DNA of 64,000 nt from Terrabacter sp. 28 (GCA_000955875.1 JYOE01000029.1:1-64000), one strand, 5' to 3'. Positions 53,103-62,402 are shown, numbered from the stretch's first letter. Numbers and translations are program-made. Notes: generated from the sequence alone by a model not told the origin.

Positions 53103-53656
53103 TGGCGGTCCCGGTCATCCGCACGGAACGGCTGCTGCTGCGCGGGTGGACGCCGGACGACCGAGCGCCGTTCGCCGAGCTCAACGCCGACCCGGAGGTG
53201 ATGGAGCACTTCCCGGCACCGCTCACCCGCGCCGAGTCGGACGCGTTCGTCGACCGGATCGAGCAGCACTTCGAGGAGCATGGCTTCGGCCTCTGGGTGG
53301 TGGAGGTCGGCGGGGAGTTCGCCGGCTACACCGGCCTGTCGATCCCCCGGTTCCGCGCGGACTGGATGGAGGCGCGGGAGCAGCCGGTCGTCGAGATCGG
53401 CTGGCGTCTGGCGCGATCCGTGTGGGGCATCGGCTATGCCACCGAGGCGGCACGGGCGTGCGCGCGGTTCGCCTTCGACGACCTCGGTCGGTCCGAGATC
53501 GTCTCGTTCACGGTCGTGGGCAACGCGCGGTCCCGTGCGGTGATGGAGCGCCTCGGGATGCGTGAGATCGCCGAGTACGACCACCCGGTCGCCGGCGGCG
53601 TCTCGATGCCGTCAGTCTGCTACCTGCTGGCCTGCCCGCCCGACGTCAGCCGATGA
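53102..53656 (+). CDS. GNAT N-acetyltransferase (RimJ/RimL type)
   Basis: This 184-residue protein begins with RTERLLLRGWTPDDRAPFAE near 7-26 and has the acetyl-CoA-binding region WGIGYATEAARACARFAF near 110-127 and NARSRAVMERLGM near 141, the RimJ/RimL pattern. It probably acetylates a ribosomal or other N-terminal amine or a drug. The GTG shares a base with the upstream stop (TAGTG). Its last 11 bases overlap the convergent LysR gene. Confidence 0.85.
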   Translation: MAVPVIRTERLLLRGWTPDDRAPFAELNADPEVMEHFPAPLTRAESDAFVDRIEQHFEEHGFGLWVVEVGGEFAGYTGLSIPRFRADWMEAREQPVVEIGWRLARSVWGIGYATEAARACARFAFDDLGRSEIVSFTVVGNARSRAVMERLGMREIAEYDHPVAGGVSMPSVCYLLACPPDVSR

Positions 53657-54524
53657 GCTCCTGGAGCAGCTCGACGGCGCGGCAGGCCGCGCTGTTGCCG
53701 GCGGGGTCGCGCACGACGGCCGCGATGTGCCGCACCGGGGTGGGGGCGGTGAGGGGCAGCACGCGCACCTCGGGCGGGATGATGCGTGCGGCGAGCTGGG
53801 GCACGGCGGTGATGCCGACGCCCGCCTTGACGAAGGCGATCGCGGTGATGTGGTCCTGGGCCTGCACCGCGAAGCGGGGCAGGAACCCGGCGGACTCGCA
53901 CGCGGCCGCGAAGATGCGCGAGCACGTCGTGTGGGGGAGGTCGTTGCGGATCCAGGTGTCGGCGGCGAGTTGCGCGAGGTTCACCTCGTCCTCGTCGGCG
54001 AGCGGATGGTCGGCGGGCAGGATCACGACGTAGGGGTCGACCGCGAGCGGCACCCGCTTCGAACCGGCCGGGTCCTGGGCGCCGGGGGTGTCGATGACGA
54101 GGTCGAGGTCGAGCGTCGCGCCGGCGTACTCGGGGATCTCGGTGAGCACGAGCTCGAGCGTGAGGTCGGGCATCTCGGTGGTGAGGCGGCGGGCCAGGGT
54201 CGGCATCCACTCGGCCCCGGCCGAGGCGAAGTAGCCGATCGTCAGCAGCCCGGACCGGCCCTCGCGCAGGTCCTCGACGACGCGGTCGAGCCGGCTCAGC
54301 TCGCCCATGAGGTCGTTGGTGTTGGCGACGAGCGAGCGCGCCGCGGCGGTGGGGCTCAGGCCGCGGCCCTCACGCTCGAAGAGGGTCAGCCCGGTCTCCT
54401 TCTGCAGCGCGGAGATCTGCTGGCTGATGGCCGACGGGGTGTAGCCGAGGTTGTCGGCGGCGGCCTGGATGGAGCCGCTGGCCATGACCGAGCGGAACAC
54501 CCGGATGCGGTGCGTGTCGAGCAT
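53646..54524 (-). CDS. LysR-type transcriptional regulator
   Basis: This 292-residue protein has an N-terminal helix-turn-helix (FRSVMASGSIQAAADNLGYT near 10-29, then PSAISQQISALQKETG) and a LysR substrate-binding domain from about 90. Its target may be the divergent small gene at 54606. The start is ATG at 54524 because TAGAAT lies six bases upstream (54531-54536 on the minus strand), suggesting a leaderless mRNA. The ligand is unknown. Confidence 0.88.
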   Translation of the reverse strand: MLDTHRIRVFRSVMASGSIQAAADNLGYTPSAISQQISALQKETGLTLFEREGRGLSPTAAARSLVANTNDLMGELSRLDRVVEDLREGRSGLLTIGYFASAGAEWMPTLARRLTTEMPDLTLELVLTEIPEYAGATLDLDLVIDTPGAQDPAGSKRVPLAVDPYVVILPADHPLADEDEVNLAQLAADTWIRNDLPHTTCSRIFAAACESAGFLPRFAVQAQDHITAIAFVKAGVGITAVPQLAARIIPPEVRVLPLTAPTPVRHIAAVVRDPAGNSAACRAVELLQELIG

Positions 54525-54530
54525 GCTCAC

Positions 54531-54536
54531 ATTCTA
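54531..54536 (-). promoter_or_regulatory. -10 box of a leaderless promoter (lysR)
   Basis: TAGAAT on the minus strand ends six bases before the ATG at 54524. Confidence 0.55.
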
Positions 54537-54605
54537 CAGTCAGACTTAAGGGTTGTGAAGTAAACATCGCTTGTGCTGAATAGTGCAAGGTTGGATCATA
54601 GAGGC

Positions 54606-54881
54606 ATGACGACACGCATCCTCTCCCTCGGTTCCCTCCGCTCCTTCGCCTCCGCCGCCCGCCGCGGGCACCTCGCCGGCAGCTCCTGGCTCGTCGTCGA
54701 CCGCGACCTCGACCGCGTGGCCGGCGACCTGCTCGCCGTCGCGCACGCCGACCCCGAGCGGCTCTTCGCTCCCGCCGTCGCGGCCCCCGTCGCGCCCGTG
54801 GACCTCTCCGCCCGACGCGCCCGCTCGGCCGCCGGAACCTCCGTGCCGCGCGACCACGCGCCCCACGCACAGGCCAGCTGA
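54606..54881 (+). CDS. Small protein of unknown function divergent from lysR
   Basis: This 91-residue protein begins TTRILSLGSLRSFASAARRG and is rich in Ala, Arg and Val, with no membrane segment or known domain. The codon usage is strongly GC-biased, as in real genes here. AGAGG just before the ATG is a plausible ribosome site. It is divergent from the LysR regulator across a less GC-rich 81-base region and is followed by a clean hairpin. Confidence 0.6.
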   Translation: MTTRILSLGSLRSFASAARRGHLAGSSWLVVDRDLDRVAGDLLAVAHADPERLFAPAVAAPVAPVDLSARRARSAAGTSVPRDHAPHAQAS

Positions 54882-54910
54882 CCGCGTACGCGAGTCGTCG
54901 CGCACAGGCG

Positions 54911-54944
54911 AACGGCCGGTCGGGCACGAGCCCGACCGGCCGTT
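54911..54944. terminator. Hairpin terminator
   Basis: AACGGCCGGTCGGG (54911-54924) pairs perfectly with 54931-54944 around a 6-base loop, followed by CTGCTGTCTT. It ends the 54606 gene. Confidence 0.75.
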
Positions 54945-55017
54945 CTGCTGTCTTCGCCCCGGCCGATCCGAAACGCCCGAGTTCGCAACCTCATGGTCCG
55001 GACGGCATGCTCGGGGC

Positions 55018-56031
55018 ATGCCAGCGCCCCTCGACGTCCTGCTCGCCGTGACCGGCCTGGCGCTCGTCGTGCTCGCCCTGCGCACCTCCCGTGCGGAGCC
55101 GCGGCGCTGGCGCAGCGGAGTCCTGCTGGCCGGATCCCTCTGGGCGGCAAGCGTGCTCGTCGTCGACCTGCTCACCCCACTGAGGGCCCTGACGGCAGTG
55201 CTGGCCCTGCCGTGGCTCGCTGCCGCGGTGCTCGGGCTCCTCTTCGTGGGCAGCGCCGCCTCCGCGGCAGTGCGCGACGGCGCCAGCCTCGTGGGGTCGC
55301 TGGCGCTGCTCCTCGGCCTCGCGATGGTGGCGGCGACCGTCCTCGCGGCGGTCGCCACGGTCGGCGGTAGTCCGTGGCCGCTGGCCGCCACGGTGGTCCT
55401 GCTGCTGCCGGGCTACCCCGGGCTCACCTTCCTCAGCTACCTGCTCTACTGCCTCCTCCAGCGGCGCGCCGATCCTCGCCCCGCGCCCCTCGCCGTCGTC
55501 GTGCTCGGCTCGGGGCTCGTCGAGGGGACCGTGCCGACGCTGCTGGCCAACCGGCTGGACGCGGCGCTCGAGGTCTGGCGGGCCGAGCGGGGTGCCGGGC
55601 GCGAGCCGCTCGTCGTCCCGAGCGGCGGCCAGGGCGACGACGAGCCGATGGCCGAGGGCGTGGCGATGTCGGCCTACCTCGTGGCGCACGGCCTGCCCAC
55701 CGACGCGGTCGCCACCGAGGACCGGGCGACGACGACGGAGGAGAACCTGCTGCTGTCACGCGAGATCCTGCGCGCCCGCGGCCTCGACGGCGACGGGCAC
55801 CTCCGCGTCGTGACGAGCAGCTTCCACGTCGGTCGCTCGGCCCTCATCACCCGCCGGCTCGGGATCGACGCCGACGTCACCGGCGCACCGGCGGCCTGGC
55901 ACTTCGTGCCGAGCGCGTTCCTGCGCGAGTTCCTCGCCGCCGTCACCTACCGCCCGCGCACCAACGTGGCCGGCCTTCTCCTGTGGGCCCTTTCGACCGC
56001 CCTCCTTGCGTATGCCGTCGGGCCGGGCTGA
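55018..56031 (+). CDS. YdcF/DUF218-family membrane protein
   Basis: This 337-residue protein starts with about five hydrophobic segments (residues 5-150) and ends with a DUF218 domain (about 158-310: AVVVLGSGLVEGTVP, SGGQGDDEPMAEGVAMSAYL, EDRATTTEENLLLS, VVTSSFHVGRSALI). These are the conserved segments of SanA/YdcF proteins, which are linked to cell envelope functions and possibly to S-adenosylmethionine binding. The last codons overlap the motif CTTGCGTATGCCGTCGGG found in the 36.3 kb array. Confidence 0.85.
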   Translation: MPAPLDVLLAVTGLALVVLALRTSRAEPRRWRSGVLLAGSLWAASVLVVDLLTPLRALTAVLALPWLAAAVLGLLFVGSAASAAVRDGASLVGSLALLLGLAMVAATVLAAVATVGGSPWPLAATVVLLLPGYPGLTFLSYLLYCLLQRRADPRPAPLAVVVLGSGLVEGTVPTLLANRLDAALEVWRAERGAGREPLVVPSGGQGDDEPMAEGVAMSAYLVAHGLPTDAVATEDRATTTEENLLLSREILRARGLDGDGHLRVVTSSFHVGRSALITRRLGIDADVTGAPAAWHFVPSAFLREFLAAVTYRPRTNVAGLLLWALSTALLAYAVGPG

Positions 56032-56055
56032 GCACGCCCGCCCGGCCCACCCGGG

Positions 56056-57615
56056 TCACCCCGTGGCGGAGTCGCCGACGTCCTTGGTGAGGTCGTCGCG
56101 AAGCACCCGTTTGAGCAGCTTGCCGCTCTGGTTGCGGGGAAGGCCGTCGACGAAGTGGACGGCCTTGGGCAGCTTGAACGGGGCCAGCGACCCGCGCGCG
56201 TGCTCGACGAGCTCCGCCTCGCTCACCGTGTGGCCCTCGCGCAGCACGACGACCGCCGTGACGGCCTCGACCCACCGCTCGTGCGGCGTCGCGATGACGG
56301 CCACCTCGGCCACGGCCGGGTGCGTGTAGAGCGCGTCCTCGACCTCGCGCGAGGCGACCATGACGCCACCGGTGTTGATGACGTCCTTGATGCGGTCGAC
56401 GACGGTGAGGTGGCCCTCCTCGTCGCGGGTCACGAGGTCGCCGGAGTGGAACCAGCCGTCACGGAAGGCCTCGTCGGTGGCGTCCGGCTTGTTCCAGTAG
56501 CCGGTGCACAGCTGGGGCGAGCGGTAGAGCAGCTCGCCCGGCTCGCCGGCCGACACGTCGACGCCCTCGGGGTCGACGACTCGCGCCTCGACGAACAGCA
56601 CCGTCCGCCCGCAGGCCTCGGGTCGGGCGGCGTGCTCCTCGGGCCGCAGCACGGTCGCGAGCGGTCCGATCTCCGACTGCCCGAAACAGTTCCAGAAGCC
56701 GAGGTCGGGCAGTCGCTGCTGCAGACGGTCACGCACGGGCACCGGCATGATCGAAGCGCCGTAGTACGCCTTGTGCAGCGAGCCGAGGTCGGCCGTGTCG
56801 AGCGCCGGGTGGTTCGACAGCGGCACCCACACGGTCGGGGCGAGGAAGAGCGACCCGATGCGCTGCGAGGCGACCTTCTCGAGAATCGTGGGCACGTCGG
56901 GCCGCGTGAGCAGGTGGTTCGACGCGCCCACCGCGAGGTAGGGCAGGAGGAAGACGTGCATCTGGGCCGAGTGGTAGAGCGGCATCGAGTGCAGCGGTGC
57001 GTCGCCCTCGCGCAGGTCGAGCCCGACGATGCACGACACGTACTCGTGCACGAGCGCGCGGTGGGTCATCATCGCGCCCTTGGGCTGCGACGTCGTGCCG
57101 GACGTGTAGAGCAGCTGCACGAGGTCGGTGTCCGACCGCTCGACCTCGAGGTCCGGCACGTCGCCGTCGCTCCAGAGCGGCAGCACCGCGCCGTCGGCGC
57201 CGTGGAGCAGCAGCACCTGCTCGAGCGACGTGCCCTCGCGCACTGCCTCGACCGCCTCGCGCAGCGCGACGTCGACGAGCGCCACCCGGGCGCCGGAGTC
57301 GCCGAGCAGGTAGGTGAGCTCGCGGCCGGTCAGGGCGTAGTTGACCGGCACGTGCACGAGCCCCGCGCGGGCGCAGCCGAGGAAGGCGAGCAGGTACGCG
57401 TCGGAGTTGAGTCCCACCGTCGCCACCCGGTCGCCCGCGGCGAGCCCGAGACCCAGCAGGTGCGCTGCCGCGCGGGTGACCGCGTCGTCGAGGGCGGCAT
57501 ACGTCCACGTGCGGTCCTCGAAGACGAGGGCCGTGCGGTCGGGGTGGCGCGCCGCACTGCGTCGCACGACGTCGTCGACGGTGCTCGACGTGGTGCTCGA
57601 GAAGGTGGCGTTCAC
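56056..57615 (-). CDS. Acyl-CoA synthetase (AMP-forming)
   Basis: This 519-residue ANL-superfamily enzyme has the AMP-binding motif LLYTSGTTSQPKGAMMTH near 169-186, YWNKPDATDEAFRDGWFHSGDL near the hinge and a C-terminal catalytic Lys in GLPRNQSGKLLKRVL near 498. It activates a carboxylic acid as acyl-AMP, then acyl-CoA. An enoyl-CoA hydratase overlaps its start by four bases, which suggests a fatty or aromatic acid degradation pair. Confidence 0.9.
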   Translation of the reverse strand: MNATFSSTTSSTVDDVVRRSAARHPDRTALVFEDRTWTYAALDDAVTRAAAHLLGLGLAAGDRVATVGLNSDAYLLAFLGCARAGLVHVPVNYALTGRELTYLLGDSGARVALVDVALREAVEAVREGTSLEQVLLLHGADGAVLPLWSDGDVPDLEVERSDTDLVQLLYTSGTTSQPKGAMMTHRALVHEYVSCIVGLDLREGDAPLHSMPLYHSAQMHVFLLPYLAVGASNHLLTRPDVPTILEKVASQRIGSLFLAPTVWVPLSNHPALDTADLGSLHKAYYGASIMPVPVRDRLQQRLPDLGFWNCFGQSEIGPLATVLRPEEHAARPEACGRTVLFVEARVVDPEGVDVSAGEPGELLYRSPQLCTGYWNKPDATDEAFRDGWFHSGDLVTRDEEGHLTVVDRIKDVINTGGVMVASREVEDALYTHPAVAEVAVIATPHERWVEAVTAVVVLREGHTVSEAELVEHARGSLAPFKLPKAVHFVDGLPRNQSGKLLKRVLRDDLTKDVGDSATG

Positions 57616-58388
57616 TCGGTGTCTCCGTTCGGGGCGGCGAAGGCGGTGATGAGGGCGTCGGCCTCGGGGGTGGCCGAGAGGCGCGCGATGGTGGCGGCCT
57701 CGTCGGCGAGCTGGGCGGCATACGGCCGCTCGGGCGCGAGGCGCAGCAGCCGGGCCGCCTCGCCGACGGCCTCACGCGGCAGCGCGGCGATGCCGGCGAC
57801 GACCTCGCCGGCGCGGGCCTCGAGGTCGTCGAGGTCGACCACCTCGGTCACCAGGCCCCAGTCGAGCGCCGTCGCGGCATCGAGGGTCGCCCCGGAGAGG
57901 AGGAAGAGCGCCGCCCGGCGGGCACCGACCGCCGCGGGCAGCAGGGCGCTCACGCCGCAGTCGGGCGACAGGCCCACCGACGGATAGGCCGCCACGAAGG
58001 TCGCGTGCTCGGCCGCGACGACGACGTCGGCCGCGAGGAGCAGTCCGATGCCGGCACCGGCCGTGGTGCCCTGGACGACCGCGACGACGGGGACCGGCAG
58101 GGCCCGCAGCGCGACGAGGGCGTCGTGCAGCACCCCGGCGAGCTCCGCGACGAACGCCGGTCGGTCAGCCGCGGCCGCCATGGCCCGCACGTCGCCGCCC
58201 ACGCAGAAGAGCCGCCCCTCGGCGCGCACCACGACGACGTCGATGTCGCGGACGGTCCGGGCGATCTCGGTGACCGCGTCACGCAGCGCGGTGGCGGCCG
58301 GCAGGTCGAGGGCGTTCCCGGTGTCGGGACGGCCGAGCCGGATCGTGGCCACGCCGTCCGACACCGACAGGGGCGGCAGCGTCGTCAC
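57612..58388 (-). CDS. Enoyl-CoA hydratase/isomerase
   Basis: This 258-residue crotonase-fold protein has FCVGGDVRAM near 59-68 forming the first oxyanion loop and GTTAGAGIGLLLAADVVVAA near 104-123, followed by YPSVGLSPDCG near 132. One catalytic Glu of the canonical pair is replaced (SPDCG), as seen in isomerase-type members. It hydrates or isomerises enoyl-CoA. It is translated just before the acyl-CoA synthetase. The GTG at 58388 has CAGGAT six bases upstream and may be leaderless. Confidence 0.85.
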   Translation of the reverse strand: MTTLPPLSVSDGVATIRLGRPDTGNALDLPAATALRDAVTEIARTVRDIDVVVVRAEGRLFCVGGDVRAMAAAADRPAFVAELAGVLHDALVALRALPVPVVAVVQGTTAGAGIGLLLAADVVVAAEHATFVAAYPSVGLSPDCGVSALLPAAVGARRAALFLLSGATLDAATALDWGLVTEVVDLDDLEARAGEVVAGIAALPREAVGEAARLLRLAPERPYAAQLADEAATIARLSATPEADALITAFAAPNGDTE

Positions 58389-58564
58389 CCGGTCATCCTG
58401 CCCCGCCGCGGTTCCCGGGACCAGAGTCCGTCCTGCGGAGATGGGGAGCGCCGCGCCGAAACATGGGGAGCCGCACCCGATGTGACACCCCTTGCCCGAG
58501 CCGCACCCTGAGGGGGCGTCGACAAGCCGTCGGCGTCCCAGCACAGAGAGAAGGACAGATCCTC

Positions 58565-58849
58565 ATGAAGCGGTTCCTCATCGAGCGCGAGATCCCCGGA
58601 GCCTCCACGCTCACGATGACCGACCTGTGCGAGATCGCTCGCACGTCCAACGCCGCCGTCGACTCGCTCGGTGTCCCCTACACCTGGGTCACGAGCTACG
58701 TCGCCGGCGACAAGATCTACTGCGTCCACGAGGCGGAGGACGCCGAGACGATCCTCGAGCACGCCCGCCGCGGTGGCTTCCCGGCCAACCTCGTCGCCGA
58801 GGTGACCAACGAGTTCGGCCCGCACACAGCGGAGTACGTCGCAGCCTGA
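58565..58849 (+). CDS. DUF4242 domain protein
   Basis: This 94-residue protein has the DUF4242 fold (MKRFLIEREIPGA, YTWVTSYVAGDKIYCVHEAE near 39-58, EHARRGGFPANLV). Related Streptomyces proteins bind nickel and form ferredoxin-like dimers; the His and Cys positions here could bind metal. The ATG follows AAGGA by a suitable distance. The next gene, an uncharacterised 58-residue protein, and a large LuxR ATPase gene follow. Confidence 0.85.
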   Translation: MKRFLIEREIPGASTLTMTDLCEIARTSNAAVDSLGVPYTWVTSYVAGDKIYCVHEAEDAETILEHARRGGFPANLVAEVTNEFGPHTAEYVAA

Positions 58850-58878
58850 CCGGCGCGACGCGAGAGCGGAGAGGGGGG

Positions 58879-59055
58879 ATGACCATGAACGACACCCAGA
58901 TGTACGCGTTGCTCCACGAGCTGGAGCGGCGCCGGTCCGGTGGGGCCTGGGAGACGACGCGACAGAGACGCGACCGTCACCGGGGGCTGCAACGGAGCGC
59001 TCGGGAGATCTCGCTCGAGGTGCGCCGGCAGCGGCGCCACGGCGAGGCCGCATGA
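58879..59055 (+). CDS. Small basic protein of unknown function
   Basis: The sequence begins TMNDTQMYALLHELERRRSG, is 58 residues long and is highly basic (many Arg) and probably helical. A strong ribosome-binding stretch (GGAGAGGGGGG) stands before its ATG. It lies 29 bases after the DUF4242 gene and 108 bases before the LuxR ATPase. It could be a partner of either. I do not recognise a family. Confidence 0.6.
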   Translation: MTMNDTQMYALLHELERRRSGGAWETTRQRRDRHRGLQRSAREISLEVRRQRRHGEAA

Positions 59056-59150
59056 CCAGCGGGGGCGGGAGGCAGGGGGAGCCTCCCGCCCCCGACGTCG
59101 TGGCGGCTCCGGCCGGCGGAAAGGGCGTGCCACGGGCGCCCGTGGAGCCC

Positions 59151-59156
59151 TACCCT
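59151..59156 (+). promoter_or_regulatory. -10-like box of a leaderless promoter
   Basis: TACCCT lies seven bases before the GTG at 59164. Confidence 0.4.
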
Positions 59157-59163
59157 CGACAGG

Positions 59164-61737
59164 GTGGGGCTCTTGGAGCGCGGGCCCGAGCTCGCGCGGC
59201 TCCGGCAGGCGCTGCACGACAGCGCCCGCTCGGGGCGGGTGGTCGCCGTCACCGGCGAGGCGGGAGCGGGCAAGACGAGCCTGCTCCGCGCGCTCACCGC
59301 TGCCCCCCTGGAGCCGGCACACACCAGGGTCGTACGCGGACTGTGCGACCCCCTCGCGACGCCGCGCCCGCTCGGCCCGGTCCGTGACGTGCTCACCGAC
59401 CTCGGTTCCGCCGACGTCCCGGCCGCGCCCGCCCGCGGGGAGATCGAGGCCCACGTCACCTCGGTCGTCGGCAACGCGCCCTCGGTCGTCCTCATCGAGG
59501 ACGCGCAGTGGATCGACAACGCGTCGGTCGACGTGCTGCGCCACCTCGTGCGCCGGATCGACGCGCTGCCCGTGCTGCTCGTGCTCACCTACCGCGACGG
59601 CGAGCTCGGCGCCGACCATCCGCTCAGGCCCCTGCTCGGTGACCTCGCCCGGCTCGAGAACGCCGAGACCCTCGCCCTCGCCTGCCTCAGCCACGAGGCG
59701 GTCGCCACCCTGGTCGCCGGCACCGACCTCGACCCCGACGACGTGCACCGCCTCACGGGTGGGAACGCCTTCTACGTCAGCGAGGTCGCGCGCCACGCGG
59801 GGGAGGGGCTGCCCGCCTCGGTGCGTGACGCGGTGCTCGCGAGCACGAGCACCCTGGACGGCGACGACCTCGAGACCATGCAGCTCGTCGCCACCGCGCC
59901 CGACGCCGTCGAGGACCGGCTGCTGCCCGTGCTCGGGGTCGACGTGCCGCGACTGCGCCGGCTCGAGTCGACGGGGCTGCTCGCCCGCACCCGCCGCGGC
60001 GTCGGCTACCGCCACGAGCTCGCGCGGCTGGCGGTCCGCTCGGCCATCCCGCTCGGGGTCGAGGCCGAGCTCCACCGTCGCCTCATCGACGCGCTCGAGC
60101 AGGTCGGCTCGACCGACCACGCCGTGCTGACCCACCACGCCGAGGCCGCGCACGACCGACAACGCACGAGCAGGTATGCCGCCCTGGCCGCCGAGGAGGC
60201 GGCGCGCACCGGGTCGCACACGGAGGCCGTCGCGTTCCTCACCCTTGCCCTCGAGCGCAGCGACGCCGGCCCGGCCGAGCGGGCGCGGCTGCTCGAGCTG
60301 CTCGGCGACGAGCAGTACATGGTGAGTCGGCTGCCGGAGGCCATCGCGACCCTGACGACGGCGACCCGGCTGTGGGAGCAGGTCGGCGACCCCGGCGGGC
60401 TGGCGGCCGCTCACGCGAGACGCGGCCTCATCGAGTACTACTCCGCGCGGCGGCGGGAGGCCGAGCTGCACGTGAGCCTCGCCACCGAGCGGGAGGACGC
60501 CCCGGCGTACGGGTCGGCGTGCGCCACCCAGGCCTACCTCGCCTACCGGCGCCACGACGACGAGGGCGCCGCCGCCAGCGGTCTCGCCGCCCGCGCGACG
60601 GCCGAGCGCACGGGCGACACGGCCGTGGGCCTGCGCTGCGACATCATCGAGGACGCCGCCGCCCTGCTGCGCGGGACGATCGCGGCCCGGGGTCGCCTGC
60701 TCCTGCACGCTGCCGTCGCGCTCGAGCGGTCCTACGACGAGATCGGCACGACGGCCTACAGCAACCTCTCCGCCATCGACATCGAGCACCGCCGGTTCCG
60801 TGACGCCGAGGAGGTGCTCGCGCGGTCGATCCCGATCACCGTCGACCGCGACATCCCCGTGTGCAACCAGTGGCAGACCGCGATGCGATCGCGGCTGCAC
60901 TTCCAGCGAGCCCGGTGGGCCGCGGCCCTCGAGGACGCCGACCACATCATCGACGGACGGGGCATGCCGCTCTCAGCGATGTGGCCGCACCTCGTGCACG
61001 CCCTGGTCGCCCTGCGCACCGGTGACGGGGTCGACGCCGTGGCCGCGCACCTCGACGCCGCGTGGGCGCTCTCGCAGCGCCTGGACGAGCCGCTCGCCCA
61101 CCTGCCCGTCCTGTCGGCCGTCGCCGAGAAGGTCTGGCTCACGGGCGAACCCGATGCGCGGCTCGACGCAGCCGGCCCGACCGTGGCCCGGGTCGCGCAC
61201 CTGCCCGGGGTGCAGTGGGCGGTCGGCGACCTCCTCGTCTGGCTGGCACGTCTGGGCGCTGCCGGGGTGCCGGGCGGCGAGCACTCAGCGGTGGCAGAGC
61301 CGTTCGCCCTCGAGCTGGCCGGCGACCACGCCGGAGCGGCGGCCGCGTGGCACGCGCTCGGCGCTCCCTACGAGCGTGCCCTCGCACTCGTCCACGGCGC
61401 AGACGAGACCGCGGCGAGCCGCGCCGTCGACGATCTCGAGGGGCTCGGCGCCGCCGCCACGGCCGTCCGGTGCCGCCGGTCGCTGGCCGACCGCGGGATG
61501 CGGGCCACGTCGGGCCGTCGGCGGGCGAGCACGCGCACGAACCCGTCGGGGCTGACCAACCGGCAGCTCGACGTCGCGCGGCTCGTCGCCCGGGGCCTGA
61601 CGAACGCCGAGCTCGCCGACCACCTCTACATCTCGCCCAAGACCGCCGACCACCACGTGTCGGCCATCCTCACCAAGCTCGGCCTCAGCACCCGCCGCGA
61701 CGTCGTGCGACGGGCCGTGGAGCTCGGCCTCGACTGA
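59164..61737 (+). CDS. LuxR-family regulator with N-terminal ATPase (LAL type)
   Basis: This 857-residue protein has an AAA_16 ATPase with Walker A TGEAGAGKTS near 30-39 and Walker B VVLIEDAQWID near 104, a long TPR-like helical region (about 330-740) and a C-terminal LuxR helix-turn-helix (LTNRQLDVARLVARGLTNAE near 797-816, SPKTADHHVSAILTKLG near 824-840). It is a large ATP-binding LuxR regulator (LAL), a type that often activates metabolic or antibiotic gene clusters. The target is not evident. It may use the DUF4242 gene as neighbour. Confidence 0.9.
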   Translation: MGLLERGPELARLRQALHDSARSGRVVAVTGEAGAGKTSLLRALTAAPLEPAHTRVVRGLCDPLATPRPLGPVRDVLTDLGSADVPAAPARGEIEAHVTSVVGNAPSVVLIEDAQWIDNASVDVLRHLVRRIDALPVLLVLTYRDGELGADHPLRPLLGDLARLENAETLALACLSHEAVATLVAGTDLDPDDVHRLTGGNAFYVSEVARHAGEGLPASVRDAVLASTSTLDGDDLETMQLVATAPDAVEDRLLPVLGVDVPRLRRLESTGLLARTRRGVGYRHELARLAVRSAIPLGVEAELHRRLIDALEQVGSTDHAVLTHHAEAAHDRQRTSRYAALAAEEAARTGSHTEAVAFLTLALERSDAGPAERARLLELLGDEQYMVSRLPEAIATLTTATRLWEQVGDPGGLAAAHARRGLIEYYSARRREAELHVSLATEREDAPAYGSACATQAYLAYRRHDDEGAAASGLAARATAERTGDTAVGLRCDIIEDAAALLRGTIAARGRLLLHAAVALERSYDEIGTTAYSNLSAIDIEHRRFRDAEEVLARSIPITVDRDIPVCNQWQTAMRSRLHFQRARWAAALEDADHIIDGRGMPLSAMWPHLVHALVALRTGDGVDAVAAHLDAAWALSQRLDEPLAHLPVLSAVAEKVWLTGEPDARLDAAGPTVARVAHLPGVQWAVGDLLVWLARLGAAGVPGGEHSAVAEPFALELAGDHAGAAAAWHALGAPYERALALVHGADETAASRAVDDLEGLGAAATAVRCRRSLADRGMRATSGRRRASTRTNPSGLTNRQLDVARLVARGLTNAELADHLYISPKTADHHVSAILTKLGLSTRRDVVRRAVELGLD

Positions 61738-61776
61738 TCAGGCACGGTCACCGGGTCACCGCAGCCAGACCATCGC

Positions 61777-61816
61777 GTGTGCAGCAGGAGGGGTCCTGAC
61801 CCCACCTGCTGCACAC
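61777..61816. terminator. Hairpin between convergent genes
   Basis: GTGTGCAGCAGG (61777-61788) pairs perfectly with 61805-61816; the stem extends inward as AGGGGTC/GACCCC. It separates the LuxR gene from the minus-strand gene at 61847. Confidence 0.65.
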
Positions 61817-61846
61817 AATGGCGCGACGCCTACCGGGCCGGCGGCA

Positions 61847-62383
61847 TCACCTGAGCAGCGCCGCGATGCCGACCGCGCCGAAGGACACGATGAGCGCCAC
61901 GACGGTGATGCCGGCCACCCAGAGGGCGCCGCGCTGCTCACCGTTCATGCGCTCCTTCCAGCCCAGCTCCTTGGCCACGCCGCGCACGAGGTCGCGACCC
62001 TCGCCGGCGCGGAAGGAGTAGTCGACGACCTTGCCCACCTTGCCCGTGTCGGCGTCGACGCCGAACTCGATGCGCCGCGAGTAGCTCATCACGCGACCGC
62101 GGCTGAACTTCTTGCGCGCCGTCAGGCGGACGCCGCCGTCACCTGCGGCCGCCCCGTAGGTGACCTGGTTGTCGACGTCGGTGATGCCGTAGCGCCCGTC
62201 GTCCTCGAGGTGGACCTCGTGCGTGAAGACGCGCTTCAGACGGTGGGCGGCGGTCAGGGTGAGCCAGCGCTTGCTGGCCACGTCGACGGTCAGGTCGAAG
62301 CCGTACGGCTGCTCCGTGACGGCATACGGCGTGCCCTCGGTGGCGCGACGGACACCGTCGATGAACTCCTGCTTGCTCGTCAT
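61847..62383 (-). CDS. Tail-anchored protein of unknown function
   Basis: This 178-residue protein starts MTSKQEFIDGVRRATEGTPY and has a mostly beta-rich central part with a repeated basic pattern (TARKKFSRGRVMSYSRRIEFG near 88-108). A single C-terminal hydrophobic segment (ALWVAGITVVALIVSFGAVG near 154-173) probably anchors it in the membrane. I do not recognise a family. Confidence 0.7.
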   Translation of the reverse strand: MTSKQEFIDGVRRATEGTPYAVTEQPYGFDLTVDVASKRWLTLTAAHRLKRVFTHEVHLEDDGRYGITDVDNQVTYGAAAGDGGVRLTARKKFSRGRVMSYSRRIEFGVDADTGKVGKVVDYSFRAGEGRDLVRGVAKELGWKERMNGEQRGALWVAGITVVALIVSFGAVGIAALLR

Positions 62384-62402
62384 GGGCTCCCCTGTGGTCG
62401 AA

